This document shows, one piece after another, positions 7,985 to 16,758 of a stretch of 64,000 nucleotides of DNA; within the stretch, counting starts at the first letter, position 1; each line of letters begins with the position of its first letter. A program made the position numbers and the translations under genes. The DNA comes from Gemmatimonas sp. (lineage in GTDB: Bacteria > Gemmatimonadota > Gemmatimonadetes > Gemmatimonadales > Gemmatimonadaceae), in contig JAABRO010000033.1 in NCBI GenBank assembly GCA_011390885.1, forward strand, positions 17,389 through 81,388, read 5' to 3'. The notes under the pieces were generated by a model. The model had not been told where the DNA came from. It saw only the letters and a program-made list of their open reading frames with translations, and did not search any database.

Positions 7985-8518
7985 ATGAAGAATCGTGCGC
8001 TCAAGCTCATTGGGTTCGCCGGCGCCCTCGCGCTGCTTCCGGCCATGGCCGGCGCGCAGGAAGCGTCCAAGCTGTCGTTCGGTGTCATGGGCGGCCTGTC
8101 GCTGCCCATGGGCGACTTCGGCGACGGTCTCGAGAGCGGCTACAACATCACCGGCAGCATCTACGCGCCGCTCGGTGAGAAGCTCAAGCTCCGCGGTGAC
8201 GTGGGCTATGAGAGCTTCGGGGCCAAGGTCGGCGACAACAGCTTCAACGTGCTGTCGTTCACGGGCAACGTGATCCTGCCGCTCGGCACGGCGGCCTCCG
8301 AAGGTGGCATCCGTCCGTACGTGATCGGTGGCGCAGGCGCCTTTCGCGGCAGCTGCGACGGCTGCGAATCGAGCACGGACCTCGGCATCAACGTGGGCGG
8401 CGGCTTCGAGTTCCGGCTCTCCGGCTTCACCACCTTCGCCGAAGCTCGCTTCGTGAATGTGTTCAGCGAAGGTGACAGCTCGAACTGGATCCCGATCACC
8501 TTCGGCATTCGCTTCTGA
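7985..8518 (+). CDS. Small outer-membrane beta-barrel protein
   Basis: 177 residues with a cleavable signal ending AMAGAQ (about residues 1-25). Alternating hydrophobic strands follow, and the C-terminus ends in Phe (ITFGIRF), the usual outer-membrane insertion signal. The size fits an 8-stranded OmpA/OmpW-like or opacity-type barrel. A disulfide is possible in SCDGCES. ATG at 7985 follows GGAGGA (7972-7977). Specific function cannot be told. Confidence 0.8.
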   Translation: MKNRALKLIGFAGALALLPAMAGAQEASKLSFGVMGGLSLPMGDFGDGLESGYNITGSIYAPLGEKLKLRGDVGYESFGAKVGDNSFNVLSFTGNVILPLGTAASEGGIRPYVIGGAGAFRGSCDGCESSTDLGINVGGGFEFRLSGFTTFAEARFVNVFSEGDSSNWIPITFGIRF

Positions 8519-8626
8519 TCACATCGGCGATCGCGCGTGCGCGATTCGCCGACTGATGGTTGCCCGGCCCGTCGCACAGTCGTGCGGCGGGCCGGTTTGC
8601 GTATGGCGGATGCACGCAGCAGCTCG

Positions 8627-8664
8627 GCAGTTGAACCCACGCGGCTCGCGCCTCGCGGCTTCAA
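8627..8664 (+). repeat. Single copy of the dispersed palindromic repeat (copy C)
   Basis: Starts GCAGTTGAACCCACG and shares the CTCGCGGCTT core with copies A, B, D and E, but the CTCGGGTCCG end is missing. It lies between two codirectional genes and is the only unpaired, apparently truncated copy. Confidence 0.7.
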
Positions 8665-8706
8665 CCGCACATGCAACTTCGGGGCCCGGCGCTAAGTTCT
8701 TCTCCC

Positions 8707-10014
8707 ATGTCACCCACGGAACCCACCACCGTCGTCATCGGCGCCGGCATCGCCGGCCTCGTCGCGGCCATCGACCTGCACCGTGCCGGCCGCGCGGTCA
8801 CGGTGCTCGAGGCCGCGCCCGAGCCAGGCGGCCGCGTGCGCACCACGGTGCGCGACGGGTTCCGCCTCGACCACGGCTTCCAGGTGCTGTTCACCGCGTA
8901 TCCGGTGCTCAACGCCTACCTCGATCACGCGGCGCTCGAGTTGCGTGAGTTCCTGCCGGCCGCGCGCATCGTGCGCGACAGCGGGGCGCCCGCGCTCGTG
9001 GGCGACGCGCTGGCCGACCGGTCGCTGCTCTTGCCGTCGCTCATGGGGCGGGCGCTCCCGGTGCGCGACCTGTGGCGCATGCTGCAGCTGCGCCGCGCGG
9101 CCATGATGCTCTCGGTGGAGAGCTGCTTCGAGCCGCGCTACGCGCGCATGAGCACGCGCGACTTCCTGCGCGCCTGGGGCTTCTCGGCGCGCACCATCGA
9201 CGGGTTCTTCGCGCCATTCTACGGCGGCATCCTGCTCGACCGCTCGCTGTCCACGCGCGCGAGCGTGCTGCTGTTCACGTTCAAGATGCTGGCCGAAGGA
9301 CGCACGGCCGTGCCAGCCGCGGGCATGGGGGCGATTCCCGCGCAACTCGCTGCGCAGTTGCCGGCCGGCGCGGTGCGCTGCCACACACGCGTGCGCGCCC
9401 TCGACGTGCAGGGCGGCTCCGCGCGCGGCGTGGTGCTCGACGACGGCAGCGTGCTGGCGGCCGACACCATCGTGCTGGCCACCGACCTGCTCACTGCGCA
9501 CGCCCTCACCGACACCGTGCGCGTGCGCCTCGACGAACCGCGCGCGGTGCTCGGCTGCACCACGCTGTACTACGCGTGCGATCGCGCTGTGCTGCCCGGT
9601 CGCGCGCTCTGGCTCAACGCGAGGCGCGACGCCACCGTGAGCCACGCCGTCACGATCACCGACGTGGCGCCGAGCTACGCACCGGCAGGCCGTCACCTCG
9701 TGGCTGCCACCGTGCTGGGGGAGGCCGCTACGCGAGACGACGCCACGCTCGATGCCGCGGTGCGCAGCGACCTCGCGCGCATGGCGCCCGCACCGACTCC
9801 CATGGCGCTCGAACGGCTCGCCATCTGTCGCGTGCCAGTCGCGCAATACGCCCAACCGGTGCTGGACGGCGACGTCGCCGCCCCGACCGCGATCACTCCG
9901 CTGCGTGGCCTCGTGCGCGCGAGCGAAGTGCTGCACTCCAGCTCACTCGACGGCGCGGCGCGCGGCGGCCAGATGGCCGCGCGCGCGGTGCTCGAGCCCG
10001 GAACCGACTCATGA
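8707..10014 (+). CDS. FAD-dependent amine oxidase-family oxidoreductase
   Basis: 435 residues. The N-terminal dinucleotide fold VVIGAGIAGLVAAIDLHRAG (residues about 9-28) is followed by EAAPEPGGRVRT, the flavin-monooxygenase/amine oxidase signature. FYGGILLD and ADTIVLATD match the middle of phytoene-desaturase and protoporphyrinogen-oxidase relatives. The C-terminus (SSLDGAARGGQMAA) fits the FAD-binding close of the family. The substrate is not clear; a carotenoid or porphyrin precursor is possible. ATG at 8707 is chosen over an upstream codon inside the repeat region. It overlaps the next gene by ATGA. Confidence 0.82.
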   Translation: MSPTEPTTVVIGAGIAGLVAAIDLHRAGRAVTVLEAAPEPGGRVRTTVRDGFRLDHGFQVLFTAYPVLNAYLDHAALELREFLPAARIVRDSGAPALVGDALADRSLLLPSLMGRALPVRDLWRMLQLRRAAMMLSVESCFEPRYARMSTRDFLRAWGFSARTIDGFFAPFYGGILLDRSLSTRASVLLFTFKMLAEGRTAVPAAGMGAIPAQLAAQLPAGAVRCHTRVRALDVQGGSARGVVLDDGSVLAADTIVLATDLLTAHALTDTVRVRLDEPRAVLGCTTLYYACDRAVLPGRALWLNARRDATVSHAVTITDVAPSYAPAGRHLVAATVLGEAATRDDATLDAAVRSDLARMAPAPTPMALERLAICRVPVAQYAQPVLDGDVAAPTAITPLRGLVRASEVLHSSSLDGAARGGQMAARAVLEPGTDS

Positions 10015-10640
10015 CCGTTCAGCATCGCCGGCCATCGGCGCGCACACTCCTCACGCTCACCGCGTGCGCCGTCACGCTGTGCATGGCGTCCCCGCTCTCG
10101 GCACAGGCACGCGACCAGGACACGGAGCGGCGCGAACGCGCCGGCACCTTCCTCGAACCCGGATGGCATCCGTACCTCGCGATCGGGCCGGCGGTCACGC
10201 TCGGTCGCCTTGGCGACTTGAGCGACATCGGCGTGAGTGCGCACCTCGGCGCGTGGCTCATCCAGCCCGACGTCGCCTGGCCGGGCCTCGGCATCGAGGC
10301 GTCGTACGCGACCTTTTCGCGCAACACGAGCGAACCGCTGCCGGGACGCTATCAGATCGCGGGCGCCTCGCTGCGCCTGACGTCGAAGGGAAAGCAGCGG
10401 ATCTTCTTCGACTGGCTCGGCGGCTACGGCTCCATTGGCGCGGGGGTGTTCCGCCACGGTGCGCGAGGCGCCACCACGCGCACGGCGGCCGGCGTGAGCG
10501 GGGCCGTCGGCATGCTCGTGCCGATTGCCGGACGCGAGGGGTTCATCGAGACGCGCGTGCAGCATCTCTTCAGCGGCGAGACGCTCGGTACGGGCAACGG
10601 GCTCACGTTCGCGCCGCTGCTGTTCGGCGTGCGCTTCTAG
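10011..10640 (+). CDS. Exported beta-barrel-like protein
   Basis: 209 residues, translationally coupled to the FAD enzyme (ATGA at 10011-10014). A signal peptide ends at SPLSAQA (about residue 32). The mature part has alternating strands and ends in VRF, as expected for a small outer-membrane barrel. No family assigned. The coupling suggests co-expression with the oxidoreductase, but a shared pathway cannot be deduced. Confidence 0.72.
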   Translation: MTVQHRRPSARTLLTLTACAVTLCMASPLSAQARDQDTERRERAGTFLEPGWHPYLAIGPAVTLGRLGDLSDIGVSAHLGAWLIQPDVAWPGLGIEASYATFSRNTSEPLPGRYQIAGASLRLTSKGKQRIFFDWLGGYGSIGAGVFRHGARGATTRTAAGVSGAVGMLVPIAGREGFIETRVQHLFSGETLGTGNGLTFAPLLFGVRF

Positions 10641-10668
10641 GCGGAAGCGATTCGAAGGTGCGCGAATG

Positions 10669-10704
10669 ACGAAGGGCGTCCGCAGACTTGCGGACGCCCT
10701 TCGT
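10669..10704. terminator. Bidirectional terminator
   Basis: A perfect 16-bp stem, ACGAAGGGCGTCCGCA (10669-10684) with its complement (10689-10704) around a GACT loop, sits between two convergent genes. Short T-rich runs flank it. Confidence 0.85.
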
Positions 10705-10733
10705 TCGTTGGGTGCGGCAGCCGACGTGCCGAA

Positions 10734-11258
10734 TCAGAACTTGATGGACACGCCGAGGAACAGCTCCGGGATGTCGCCGATTCCGAGCTGCACGATGCCG
10801 CCGAGCTGCTGCGTGAACTCGTACCGCGCGCCGAGGTTGACGCCGAACGCCGACTTGGTGTCGCTGTCGTCGCGCGGTCCCTCGCCAGGGCCGTCGTAAT
10901 CGAAGGTGCTGCGCACGATGCCGAGCCCGATGCCTCCGAACAGGTCGAGTTGCGGCACCTCGGCAAGACCGAAATGCACGTTCGCGTTGGCCAGGATCGG
11001 GATCGAGGTCACATCCACCCCCGGACCCGAGTCGCCCCAGAAACCGAACGTGCCACCGAGGCCGAGCGTGACCCGGGGGGCAAGTTCGAGCACGCCCACT
11101 TCGAAACCGACCCCGAGGCCGGTGCCGCCGTCGGCGAAGAGCCCGACGTTCAGCAGCTTGCCGCCCACGGCGAGCGGCGCCTGCGCGTGCGCGGTGGCGA
11201 CCGGTGCCGCGAGCACGGCACCGAGGACGAGGACAAGGCGGCGAATGGCAAGTTGCAT
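10734..11258 (-). CDS. Small outer-membrane beta-barrel protein
   Basis: 174 residues with a signal peptide ending TAHAQA (about residue 26), a glycine-rich barrel pattern and a C-terminal Phe (LGVSIKF). DYDGPGEGPRDDSDTKS is an acidic surface loop. ATG at 11258 is chosen because the signal peptide starts there, although the frame is open far upstream through argH. The bases before it are pyrimidine-rich with no Shine-Dalgarno sequence. It lies 101 bp after argH and could be read through from it. Confidence 0.75.
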   Translation of the reverse strand: MQLAIRRLVLVLGAVLAAPVATAHAQAPLAVGGKLLNVGLFADGGTGLGVGFEVGVLELAPRVTLGLGGTFGFWGDSGPGVDVTSIPILANANVHFGLAEVPQLDLFGGIGLGIVRSTFDYDGPGEGPRDDSDTKSAFGVNLGARYEFTQQLGGIVQLGIGDIPELFLGVSIKF

Positions 11259-11359
11259 GGGAGAGGGGAGGGAGTGTGAACGCGTGGTGTGGCCGATGCT
11301 CCGAACGTCACTGCACCGCGTGCCCTGCGCAAGTGACGCCGCGCACGCGCCGTGTGCGA

Positions 11360-12790
11360 TCAGGGCGCCGCAGCGATTCGCGCCCGCGCCTGCTCCACCT
11401 GCCGCGCCACCGCCTCCGGTCCCGTGCCGCCATCCACGTTGCGCGCCGCAAGCGACGCGTCGGCGCCGAGCGCGTCCATGACGTCGTCGCCGAACAGCGC
11501 GTGCGCCACGCGCACCTGCGACACCGGGAGCTGGTCGAGGTCCACGCCCGCTTCCTCGGCTTCGCGCACGAGCCGCCCCACCGCGCCATGCGCCTCGCGG
11601 AAGGTGGCGCCCTTGCGCACCAAATAGTCGGCAAGGTCGGTGGCCATCATGGCGCCGGTGACGGCGGCGCGCATGCGCGCGCGATCGAAGCGCAGTTCGG
11701 CCACGGCACCGGCCATCGCCGGCAGCACGAGCATGAGCGTGTCGTAGGCATCGAACAGCGCGCGCTTGTCGTCCTGCAGGTCCTTGCTGTAGCCGCTGGG
11801 GAGCCCCTTGATCGTGGCGAGCATGGACACGAGGTCGCCGAGCACGCGCGCGCCGGAACCACGCGCGAGCTCGAACACGTCGGGGTTCCGCTTCTGCGGC
11901 ATCATGCTGGAGCCGGTGCTGAAGCGGTCGCCGAACTTCACGAAGCCGAACTCGCTCGAGCCGTACACGATCATGTCTTCGGCAATGCGCGAGCAGTGCG
12001 CCGCCGTCATCGCACAGACGAACAGCGTTTCGGCCACGAAGTCGCGGTCGCCGGTGGCGTCGATGCTGTTGGGCGAGATGGCTTCGAAGCCGAGCGTTTC
12101 GCGCAGGAGCTCGCGCGAGACGGGGAAGGCGCTGCCGGCGATGGCGCCGCTGCCGAGCGGCAGCGTGGCGGCGCCCTTCGCGGCGGCGGCGAGGCGCGTG
12201 CGATCGCGGTCGAGCGGCCAGAAGTGCGAGAGCAGCCAGTGCGTGCCGCTCACCGGCTGCGCGCGCTGCAGGTGCGTGTAGGCCGGCAGGATCGCGTCGG
12301 TGAGCGTTTCGGCCTGCGTGAGCAGCGCTTCCTGGAGTTCGCGCACGGCCGCGTCGAGCTGGCCGATGGCGTGCATGGTCCAGAGGCGCGTGGCGGTGGC
12401 CACCTGATCGTTGCGTGAGCGGCCGGTGTGCAGGCGCGACGCGGGGGTGCCCGCCTCCTCGTGCAGGAGGCGGTCGATCATGGTGTGGATGTCCTCGTCG
12501 GTCGCGATCGGTTGCGCGCCGGCGGCGATGCGCGCGCCCACGCGCTCGAGCCCGTCGTGAATGGCGCGGTGCTCGTCCGCGGAGAGCACGCCGGCCTGAT
12601 GCAGGGCGAGCGCCCAGGCGCGGGAGCCGCGCACGTCGTGCGGCCAGAGGCGGAAGTCGGTGGTGATGGACCGGTTCACCGCGTCGAGCAGCGGGTGCGG
12701 GCCGGCGGCGAAGCGGCCGCCCCACAGCTTGTGCGTGCCTTCAGCGGCCGGGGCCGCCGGCTGCCCGGTGGGCGCGGAGGACGAATCCAT
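11360..12790 (-). CDS. argH: Argininosuccinate lyase
   Basis: Last step of arginine synthesis, splitting argininosuccinate to arginine and fumarate. 476 residues. HTGRSRNDQVATATRLW (about residues 121-137) and the fumarase/aspartase signature GSSMMPQKRNPD (about 292-303) are both intact. The first 20 residues are an Ala/Pro-rich extension before KLWGGRF. ATG at 12790 follows CGGAG (12800-12796). An ARG box covers its promoter, and argR lies directly upstream on the same strand. Confidence 0.96.
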   Translation of the reverse strand: MDSSSAPTGQPAAPAAEGTHKLWGGRFAAGPHPLLDAVNRSITTDFRLWPHDVRGSRAWALALHQAGVLSADEHRAIHDGLERVGARIAAGAQPIATDEDIHTMIDRLLHEEAGTPASRLHTGRSRNDQVATATRLWTMHAIGQLDAAVRELQEALLTQAETLTDAILPAYTHLQRAQPVSGTHWLLSHFWPLDRDRTRLAAAAKGAATLPLGSGAIAGSAFPVSRELLRETLGFEAISPNSIDATGDRDFVAETLFVCAMTAAHCSRIAEDMIVYGSSEFGFVKFGDRFSTGSSMMPQKRNPDVFELARGSGARVLGDLVSMLATIKGLPSGYSKDLQDDKRALFDAYDTLMLVLPAMAGAVAELRFDRARMRAAVTGAMMATDLADYLVRKGATFREAHGAVGRLVREAEEAGVDLDQLPVSQVRVAHALFGDDVMDALGADASLAARNVDGGTGPEAVARQVEQARARIAAAP

Positions 12791-12825
12791 GAAAACTCCG
12801 AGTGTCAGGACCAGATGCAGGAAGC

Positions 12826-12858
12826 TGCATAATGATTCTGTCCCCGGAGCGTGGGCAA
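12826..12858 (-). promoter_or_regulatory. argH promoter with ARG box
   Basis: Minus strand: -35 TTGCCC (12858-12853), 18-bp spacer, -10 CATTAT (12834-12829). The 14-mer AGAATCATTATGCA (12839-12826) fits the ArgR consensus TGAAT-N4-ATTCA with two mismatches and covers the -10 box. Confidence 0.65.
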
Positions 12859-12911
12859 CCCGCGCGTCATCGTTCGTGCGCGGTCATGCGTGCGCGGCTA
12901 TCCGCGCACGG

Positions 12912-13379
12912 TCATCCGTGGGCGGGACGCAGGAGCGGCTCGAGGCGCTTGACGACACGCTCGCGCGCCGGCACGGAGCGACAGATGATGAGCACGGTGT
13001 CGTCGCCGGCGATGGTGCCGAGGATGTCGGCCCATCCCACGCCGTCGAGCGCCGCGGCCACGGGTTGTGCGCCGGAGGGGACGGTGCGGGCCACGGCGAG
13101 CGTCTGCACGGCATCCACGTGCACGAGCAGCTGCGGCAGGAGGCGTTCGAGTGCCGGGGTGGCGTCCTCTGTGCCGCTGTCGGGGAAGGCGTAGCGGGCG
13201 CGCCCCTGCGCGTCGGGGATGCGCGCGAGGCGCAGTTCGCGCAGGTCGCGCGAGAGCGTGGATTGGGTGACGTCCCAGCCGCGCTCGAGCAGCAGGCGGC
13301 GCAGCTCCTCCTGACTCGCGATGGCGCGTTCGGCGACGAGCTCGCGGATGGCGCCGTGTCGGGTGCTCTTGTCACTCAC
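12912..13379 (-). CDS. argR: Arginine repressor
   Basis: 155 residues. The N-terminal winged helix (about 1-75) includes SQEELRRLLLERGWDVTQST and LSRDLREL. The C-terminal oligomerisation and arginine-binding domain includes the conserved GTIAGDDTVLIICR. GTG at 13379 (VSDKSTRHG) is chosen: it gives standard ArgR length, and the frame upstream is an antisense reading of argC. Divergent from argC with 69 bp between the starts. It probably regulates argCBD and argH, and perhaps itself. Confidence 0.93.
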   Translation of the reverse strand: MSDKSTRHGAIRELVAERAIASQEELRRLLLERGWDVTQSTLSRDLRELRLARIPDAQGRARYAFPDSGTEDATPALERLLPQLLVHVDAVQTLAVARTVPSGAQPVAAALDGVGWADILGTIAGDDTVLIICRSVPARERVVKRLEPLLRPAHG

Positions 13380-13413
13380 AGGTCTCGACTCCGCCCCGGG
13401 GAAGGCCGCGCGA

Positions 13414-13446
13414 TTGACAGCGCGGCTGTGCAAGAATATGCATTCA
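13414..13446 (+). promoter_or_regulatory. argC promoter with ARG box
   Basis: -35 TTGACA (13414-13419, perfect consensus), 17-bp spacer, -10 TATGCA (13437-13442). AGAATATGCATTCA (13433-13446) matches TGAAT-N4-ATTCA at 9 of the 10 fixed positions and covers the -10. The predicted start point is the G of the argC GTG at 13449. Confidence 0.78.
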
Positions 13447-13448
13447 GC

Positions 13449-14450
13449 GTGCATAGTATTCCTGTCGGGGTCCTCGGCGCCAGCGGGTACGCCGGACGCG
13501 AACTGTGCGGCCTGATCACGGCCCACCCCCATTGCCACCTGGCCTTCGCCACCGCCAACGAACGGCGGGGGCAGACCCTGCGCGTGCGTGGCGGCGACCG
13601 CGTGCACGACATCCTCATGGTGGGACACGAGGAGGCGCCGCTCGATGCGGCCGCGCTCGTGTTCAGCGCGCTGCCGCACGGCGCCAGCGTGGACTGGGTG
13701 GGACGCGTGCTGGCGGCCGGCGCCAAGGTGGTGGACCTCTCGAGCGACCTGCGCCCCGGCCGCGGCGGCAGCACGCACCCGGTGCCGGACAACGTGCCGG
13801 AGCAGGTGCCGTACGGCCTGCCGGAGCTCTTCCGCGAGGGGATCGGGCACGCGTCCGTGGTGGCCAACCCAGGCTGCTATCCCACGAGCATCCTCGTGGC
13901 GCTGGCGCCCTTCGTGAAGGCCGGCCTCGTGGCACCAGACGGCCTGGTGTCGGTGGCGGCGGCGAGCGGCGTGAGCGGCGCGGGCGCGTCGCCCAAGCCC
14001 GAGCTGCTCTTCGCCGAGGTGACCGAGAACTTCCGCGCGTATGGTGCGGGCAACGCGCACCGGCATCTGCCGGAGATGACCGCGAGCCTGCAGCGCCTCG
14101 GCGGCACGTTCGACCTGCTGTTCACGCCGCACCTGCTGCCGGTGGACCGCGGCATCCTCAGCACGATCACCGTGCCGCTGACCGAGGCGGTGGCCGACCC
14201 GGTGGGCGTGCTGCGCGCGGCGTACGCGCACGAGCCGTTCGTGGAAGTGACCGACGCGCTCCCCGCGCTGGCCGACGTGGTGCACCGCAACGTGGTGCGC
14301 GTGACCGCGGTCACCGTGCGGCACGTGCGCCGCCCCACGCTCACGCTCTTCGCGGCCATCGACAACCTCGTGAAGGGCGCGGCCGGTCAGGCGGTGCAGA
14401 ACGCGAACCTCATGCTCGGCCTCGACGAGACCGCCGGACTGCCGCGGTGA
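13449..14450 (+). CDS. argC: N-acetyl-gamma-glutamyl-phosphate reductase
   Basis: NADPH-dependent reduction of N-acetylglutamyl phosphate in ornithine synthesis. 333 residues. VGVLGASGYAGRELCGLI is the nucleotide-binding start, and VANPGCYPTS holds the catalytic cysteine at about residue 143. GTG at 13449 (VHSIPVG) is chosen because the predicted transcript begins exactly there; further upstream the frame runs through the promoter and the antisense of argR. It would be a leaderless mRNA. The stop overlaps the argB start. A LysY role (lysine by the LysW route) is less likely given ArgR control. Confidence 0.94.
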   Translation: MHSIPVGVLGASGYAGRELCGLITAHPHCHLAFATANERRGQTLRVRGGDRVHDILMVGHEEAPLDAAALVFSALPHGASVDWVGRVLAAGAKVVDLSSDLRPGRGGSTHPVPDNVPEQVPYGLPELFREGIGHASVVANPGCYPTSILVALAPFVKAGLVAPDGLVSVAAASGVSGAGASPKPELLFAEVTENFRAYGAGNAHRHLPEMTASLQRLGGTFDLLFTPHLLPVDRGILSTITVPLTEAVADPVGVLRAAYAHEPFVEVTDALPALADVVHRNVVRVTAVTVRHVRRPTLTLFAAIDNLVKGAAGQAVQNANLMLGLDETAGLPR

Positions 14451-15274
14451 CGCGTCCGCTCGCGCGCACGCACACGGTGACGGCGCACGTGCCGGGCGAC
14501 CATGTGCGCCCCATCGTGGTGAAGCTCGGCGGCCGCACGCAGGGTGATCCGGCGCTGCCGTCCACGCTCGCGTCGCTGAGTGCCGCGTGGCACGGGCGCG
14601 TGGTGATCGTGCACGGAGGCGGCGACCAGATCTCCGAGATGCAGCAGCAGCGCGGCGAGACGCCGCGCTTCGTGGGCGGACGGCGCGTCACCACCGAAGG
14701 CGCGCTCGAAGTGGTGCGCATGGCGCTCTCCGGACTCGCGAACAAGCAGCTGGTGGCCGCGTTCGTCGCGGCGGGGCTGCGCGCCGTGGGGGTGAGTGGC
14801 GAGGATGACGGCCTGCTGCGCGCCACGCCGATCGACGTGGACACGTTCGGCTTCGCGGGCACGCCGGTGCAGGTGGACACGGCGCTGCTCACGCTGCTCA
14901 TGGAGCACGGGTTCCTGCCCGTCGTCTCCCCGGTGAGCGCGCACGAGGACATCACGCGCGTGCAGCCCATGAACATCAACGGGGACGACGCGGCCGCCGC
15001 GATCGCCGTTGCGCTGGGCGCCGAGGAGCTGTTCTTCATGGCCGACGTGCCGGCGGTGCTGGCGGCGGATCGCACGCCGATCGGCACGGTCACGCCCGAC
15101 GAGGCGTTGACCCTCATTGCCGATGGCACGGCCGCCGGCGGCATGGCGGCCAAGCTCGAGGCCGGCCTGCGCGCGGTGGCGCAGGGCGTGACGCGCGTGC
15201 GCATCGGCGACCTGGCCGCGTTGCCGCGAACCGGGGCGGGCACGACGCTCGTCGCGGTGCCCGCCGTCAACTGA
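14447..15274 (+). CDS. argB: N-acetylglutamate kinase
   Basis: Phosphorylates N-acetylglutamate, the step before ArgC. 275 residues of the amino-acid kinase fold: VVKLGGRT and VIVHGGGDQIS near the N-terminus (ATP loop), MNINGDDAAAAIAVAL in the substrate region, and GGMAAKLEAG before the C-terminus. GTG at 14447 overlaps the argC stop (GTGA), giving a length typical of ArgB. The kinase active-site lysines are in place. Confidence 0.93.
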   Translation: MTRPLARTHTVTAHVPGDHVRPIVVKLGGRTQGDPALPSTLASLSAAWHGRVVIVHGGGDQISEMQQQRGETPRFVGGRRVTTEGALEVVRMALSGLANKQLVAAFVAAGLRAVGVSGEDDGLLRATPIDVDTFGFAGTPVQVDTALLTLLMEHGFLPVVSPVSAHEDITRVQPMNINGDDAAAAIAVALGAEELFFMADVPAVLAADRTPIGTVTPDEALTLIADGTAAGGMAAKLEAGLRAVAQGVTRVRIGDLAALPRTGAGTTLVAVPAVN

Positions 15275-15347
15275 CCTCGTCTCCCTCGTGATCGCGTGTG
15301 GCCTGGGCCATGCGCCGCCAACTTCCGGTTCAGAGCCCACGCCTGCC

Positions 15348-16589
15348 ATGTCGACTGCCATCTCTTCCGCGATCCCCGACGTCGTGCCGACCGCTGACGC
15401 CTCCCCATCCGAAACGCCCGCGCAGCCCAACGCGATTCTCGGCACCTACAAGCGCCCCGCGCCGCTCTTCGTGCGTGGTGAAGGCGTGCGCCTGTTCGAC
15501 GACACGGGCAAGTCGTATCTCGACATGGTGGCCGGCATCGCGGTCGTGTCGCTCGGCCACGGCGACCCGGGCGTCGCGCGCGTGATCCAGGACGCGCTGG
15601 CCACCGGGCTCATTCATACGTCGAACCTGTATCGCACGGCACCGGGCGAGCGACTGGCCGCGTGGCTGGTGCAGCATTCATTCGCCAGCAAGGTGTTTTT
15701 CTGCAACTCGGGCGCCGAGGCGAACGAGGCGGCATTCAAGTTCGCGCGCCGCTGGGCGCGGGCGCAGGGGCACGAGGAGAAGAGCGGGATCGTGTCGCTG
15801 CGCGGCGCGTTCCACGGCCGTCTGCCCGGCACGCTCGCGGCCACCGACCGGCCGAGCTACCGGCAGCCGTTCCGTCCGCTCATGCCCGGTGTGCAGATCG
15901 TGGAGCGCGACCTCGACGACCTGCGCGCCGCGCTCGACCCGGAGACGGTGGCGGCGGTGATCGTGGAGCCGATCCAGGGTGAGGGTGGCGTGCGCGTGCT
16001 CGAGCCGAGCTTCCTGCGCGCGCTGCGCGAGCTCACGCACGAGCGCGACATCCTGCTCATCCTCGACGAGATCCAGTGCGGCCTCGGGCGCACGGGTCAC
16101 CTGTTCGCGTACGAGGGCGTGGGTGTGGTGCCCGACATGGTCACCATCGCGAAGCCGATGGCGAACGGGCTGCCGATGGGCGCCGTGCTGGTGAACGAGC
16201 CGGTGGCCGGCGCGATGCAGCCGGGCGACCACGGCACGACGTTCGGCGGCGGACCACTGGTCGCGTCGGTGGCGGAGCACGTGGTGCAGCGGCTGGCCGA
16301 GCCGTCGCTGCTCGAACACGTGCGCGAGATGGGATGCTGGCTGCACGGCGAGCTCACGGCGCTGATGCAGCGCACAGGGAAGATCCGCGCGATCCGCGGC
16401 ATGGGCTTCATGTGGGGCATCGACACGCACGAGCCGGCGGCCGCGATCATCGGGCGCGCGTTCGACAGCGGACTGCTGCTGGTGAGCGCCGGCGAGCACA
16501 CGCTGCGCCTGCTGCCGCCGCTGATCATGTCGCAGGATGAGCTGCGCGAGGCGCTGGGGTTGCTGGAGGCGGCGCTGCAGGGGGAGTAG
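15348..16589 (+). CDS. argD: Acetylornithine aminotransferase
   Basis: PLP-dependent transamination of N-acetylglutamate semialdehyde to N-acetylornithine. 413 residues. FFCNSGAEANEAAFKFAR, FHGRLPGTLAAT, LILDEIQCGLGRTG and TIAKPMANGLPMGA (Schiff-base lysine in AKPM) are all present. ATG at 15348 (MSTAISS) skips a longer, unsupported N-terminal extension. It is the third gene of the argCBD unit, 73 bp after argB. The paired repeat D/E lies just past its stop. Confidence 0.93.
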   Translation: MSTAISSAIPDVVPTADASPSETPAQPNAILGTYKRPAPLFVRGEGVRLFDDTGKSYLDMVAGIAVVSLGHGDPGVARVIQDALATGLIHTSNLYRTAPGERLAAWLVQHSFASKVFFCNSGAEANEAAFKFARRWARAQGHEEKSGIVSLRGAFHGRLPGTLAATDRPSYRQPFRPLMPGVQIVERDLDDLRAALDPETVAAVIVEPIQGEGGVRVLEPSFLRALRELTHERDILLILDEIQCGLGRTGHLFAYEGVGVVPDMVTIAKPMANGLPMGAVLVNEPVAGAMQPGDHGTTFGGGPLVASVAEHVVQRLAEPSLLEHVREMGCWLHGELTALMQRTGKIRAIRGMGFMWGIDTHEPAAAIIGRAFDSGLLLVSAGEHTLRLLPPLIMSQDELREALGLLEAALQGE

Positions 16590-16591
16590 TT

Positions 16592-16758
16592 CGGTTGCAC
16601 GCCCGTGTCTCGCGGCTCGCGGCTTTGCCCTCGGGTCCGTTCAGTGTGAACAGTGCGCCGAGCACCGATGCCCGGCGAGATCGCGGCCGCTGGCCGACTT
16701 CACACTGAACGGACCCGAGGGCAAAGCCGCGAGCCGCGAGGCGCGTGGGTTCAACTGC
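16592..16758. repeat. Inverted pair of dispersed palindromic repeats (copies D and E)
   Basis: Copy D (16592-16650) and inverted copy E (16699-16758) share a perfect 42-bp inverted core (16609-16650 and 16699-16740) around a 48-base spacer. E keeps the full GCAGTTGAACCCACG end, while D's end has diverged. The near-perfect arms suggest recent duplication or gene conversion. The hairpin may also terminate argD transcription. Confidence 0.85.

Noticed and set aside
13449-13467. A second ARG box downstream of the first at argC
   Set aside because: TGCATAGTATTC looks similar but cannot be aligned to TGAAT-N4-ATTCA at the usual 21-bp spacing.
13449-16589. Reading argC-argB-argD as the LysW-dependent lysine/arginine route (LysY/LysZ/LysJ)
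   Set aside because: No LysW-like carrier or LysX is present, and the genes sit under ArgR-type operators with argH.
16592-16758. Insertion sequence ends (42-bp inverted arms)
   Set aside because: The 48-base spacer cannot encode a transposase and the same unit occurs elsewhere without target duplications. A REP-type repeat fits better.
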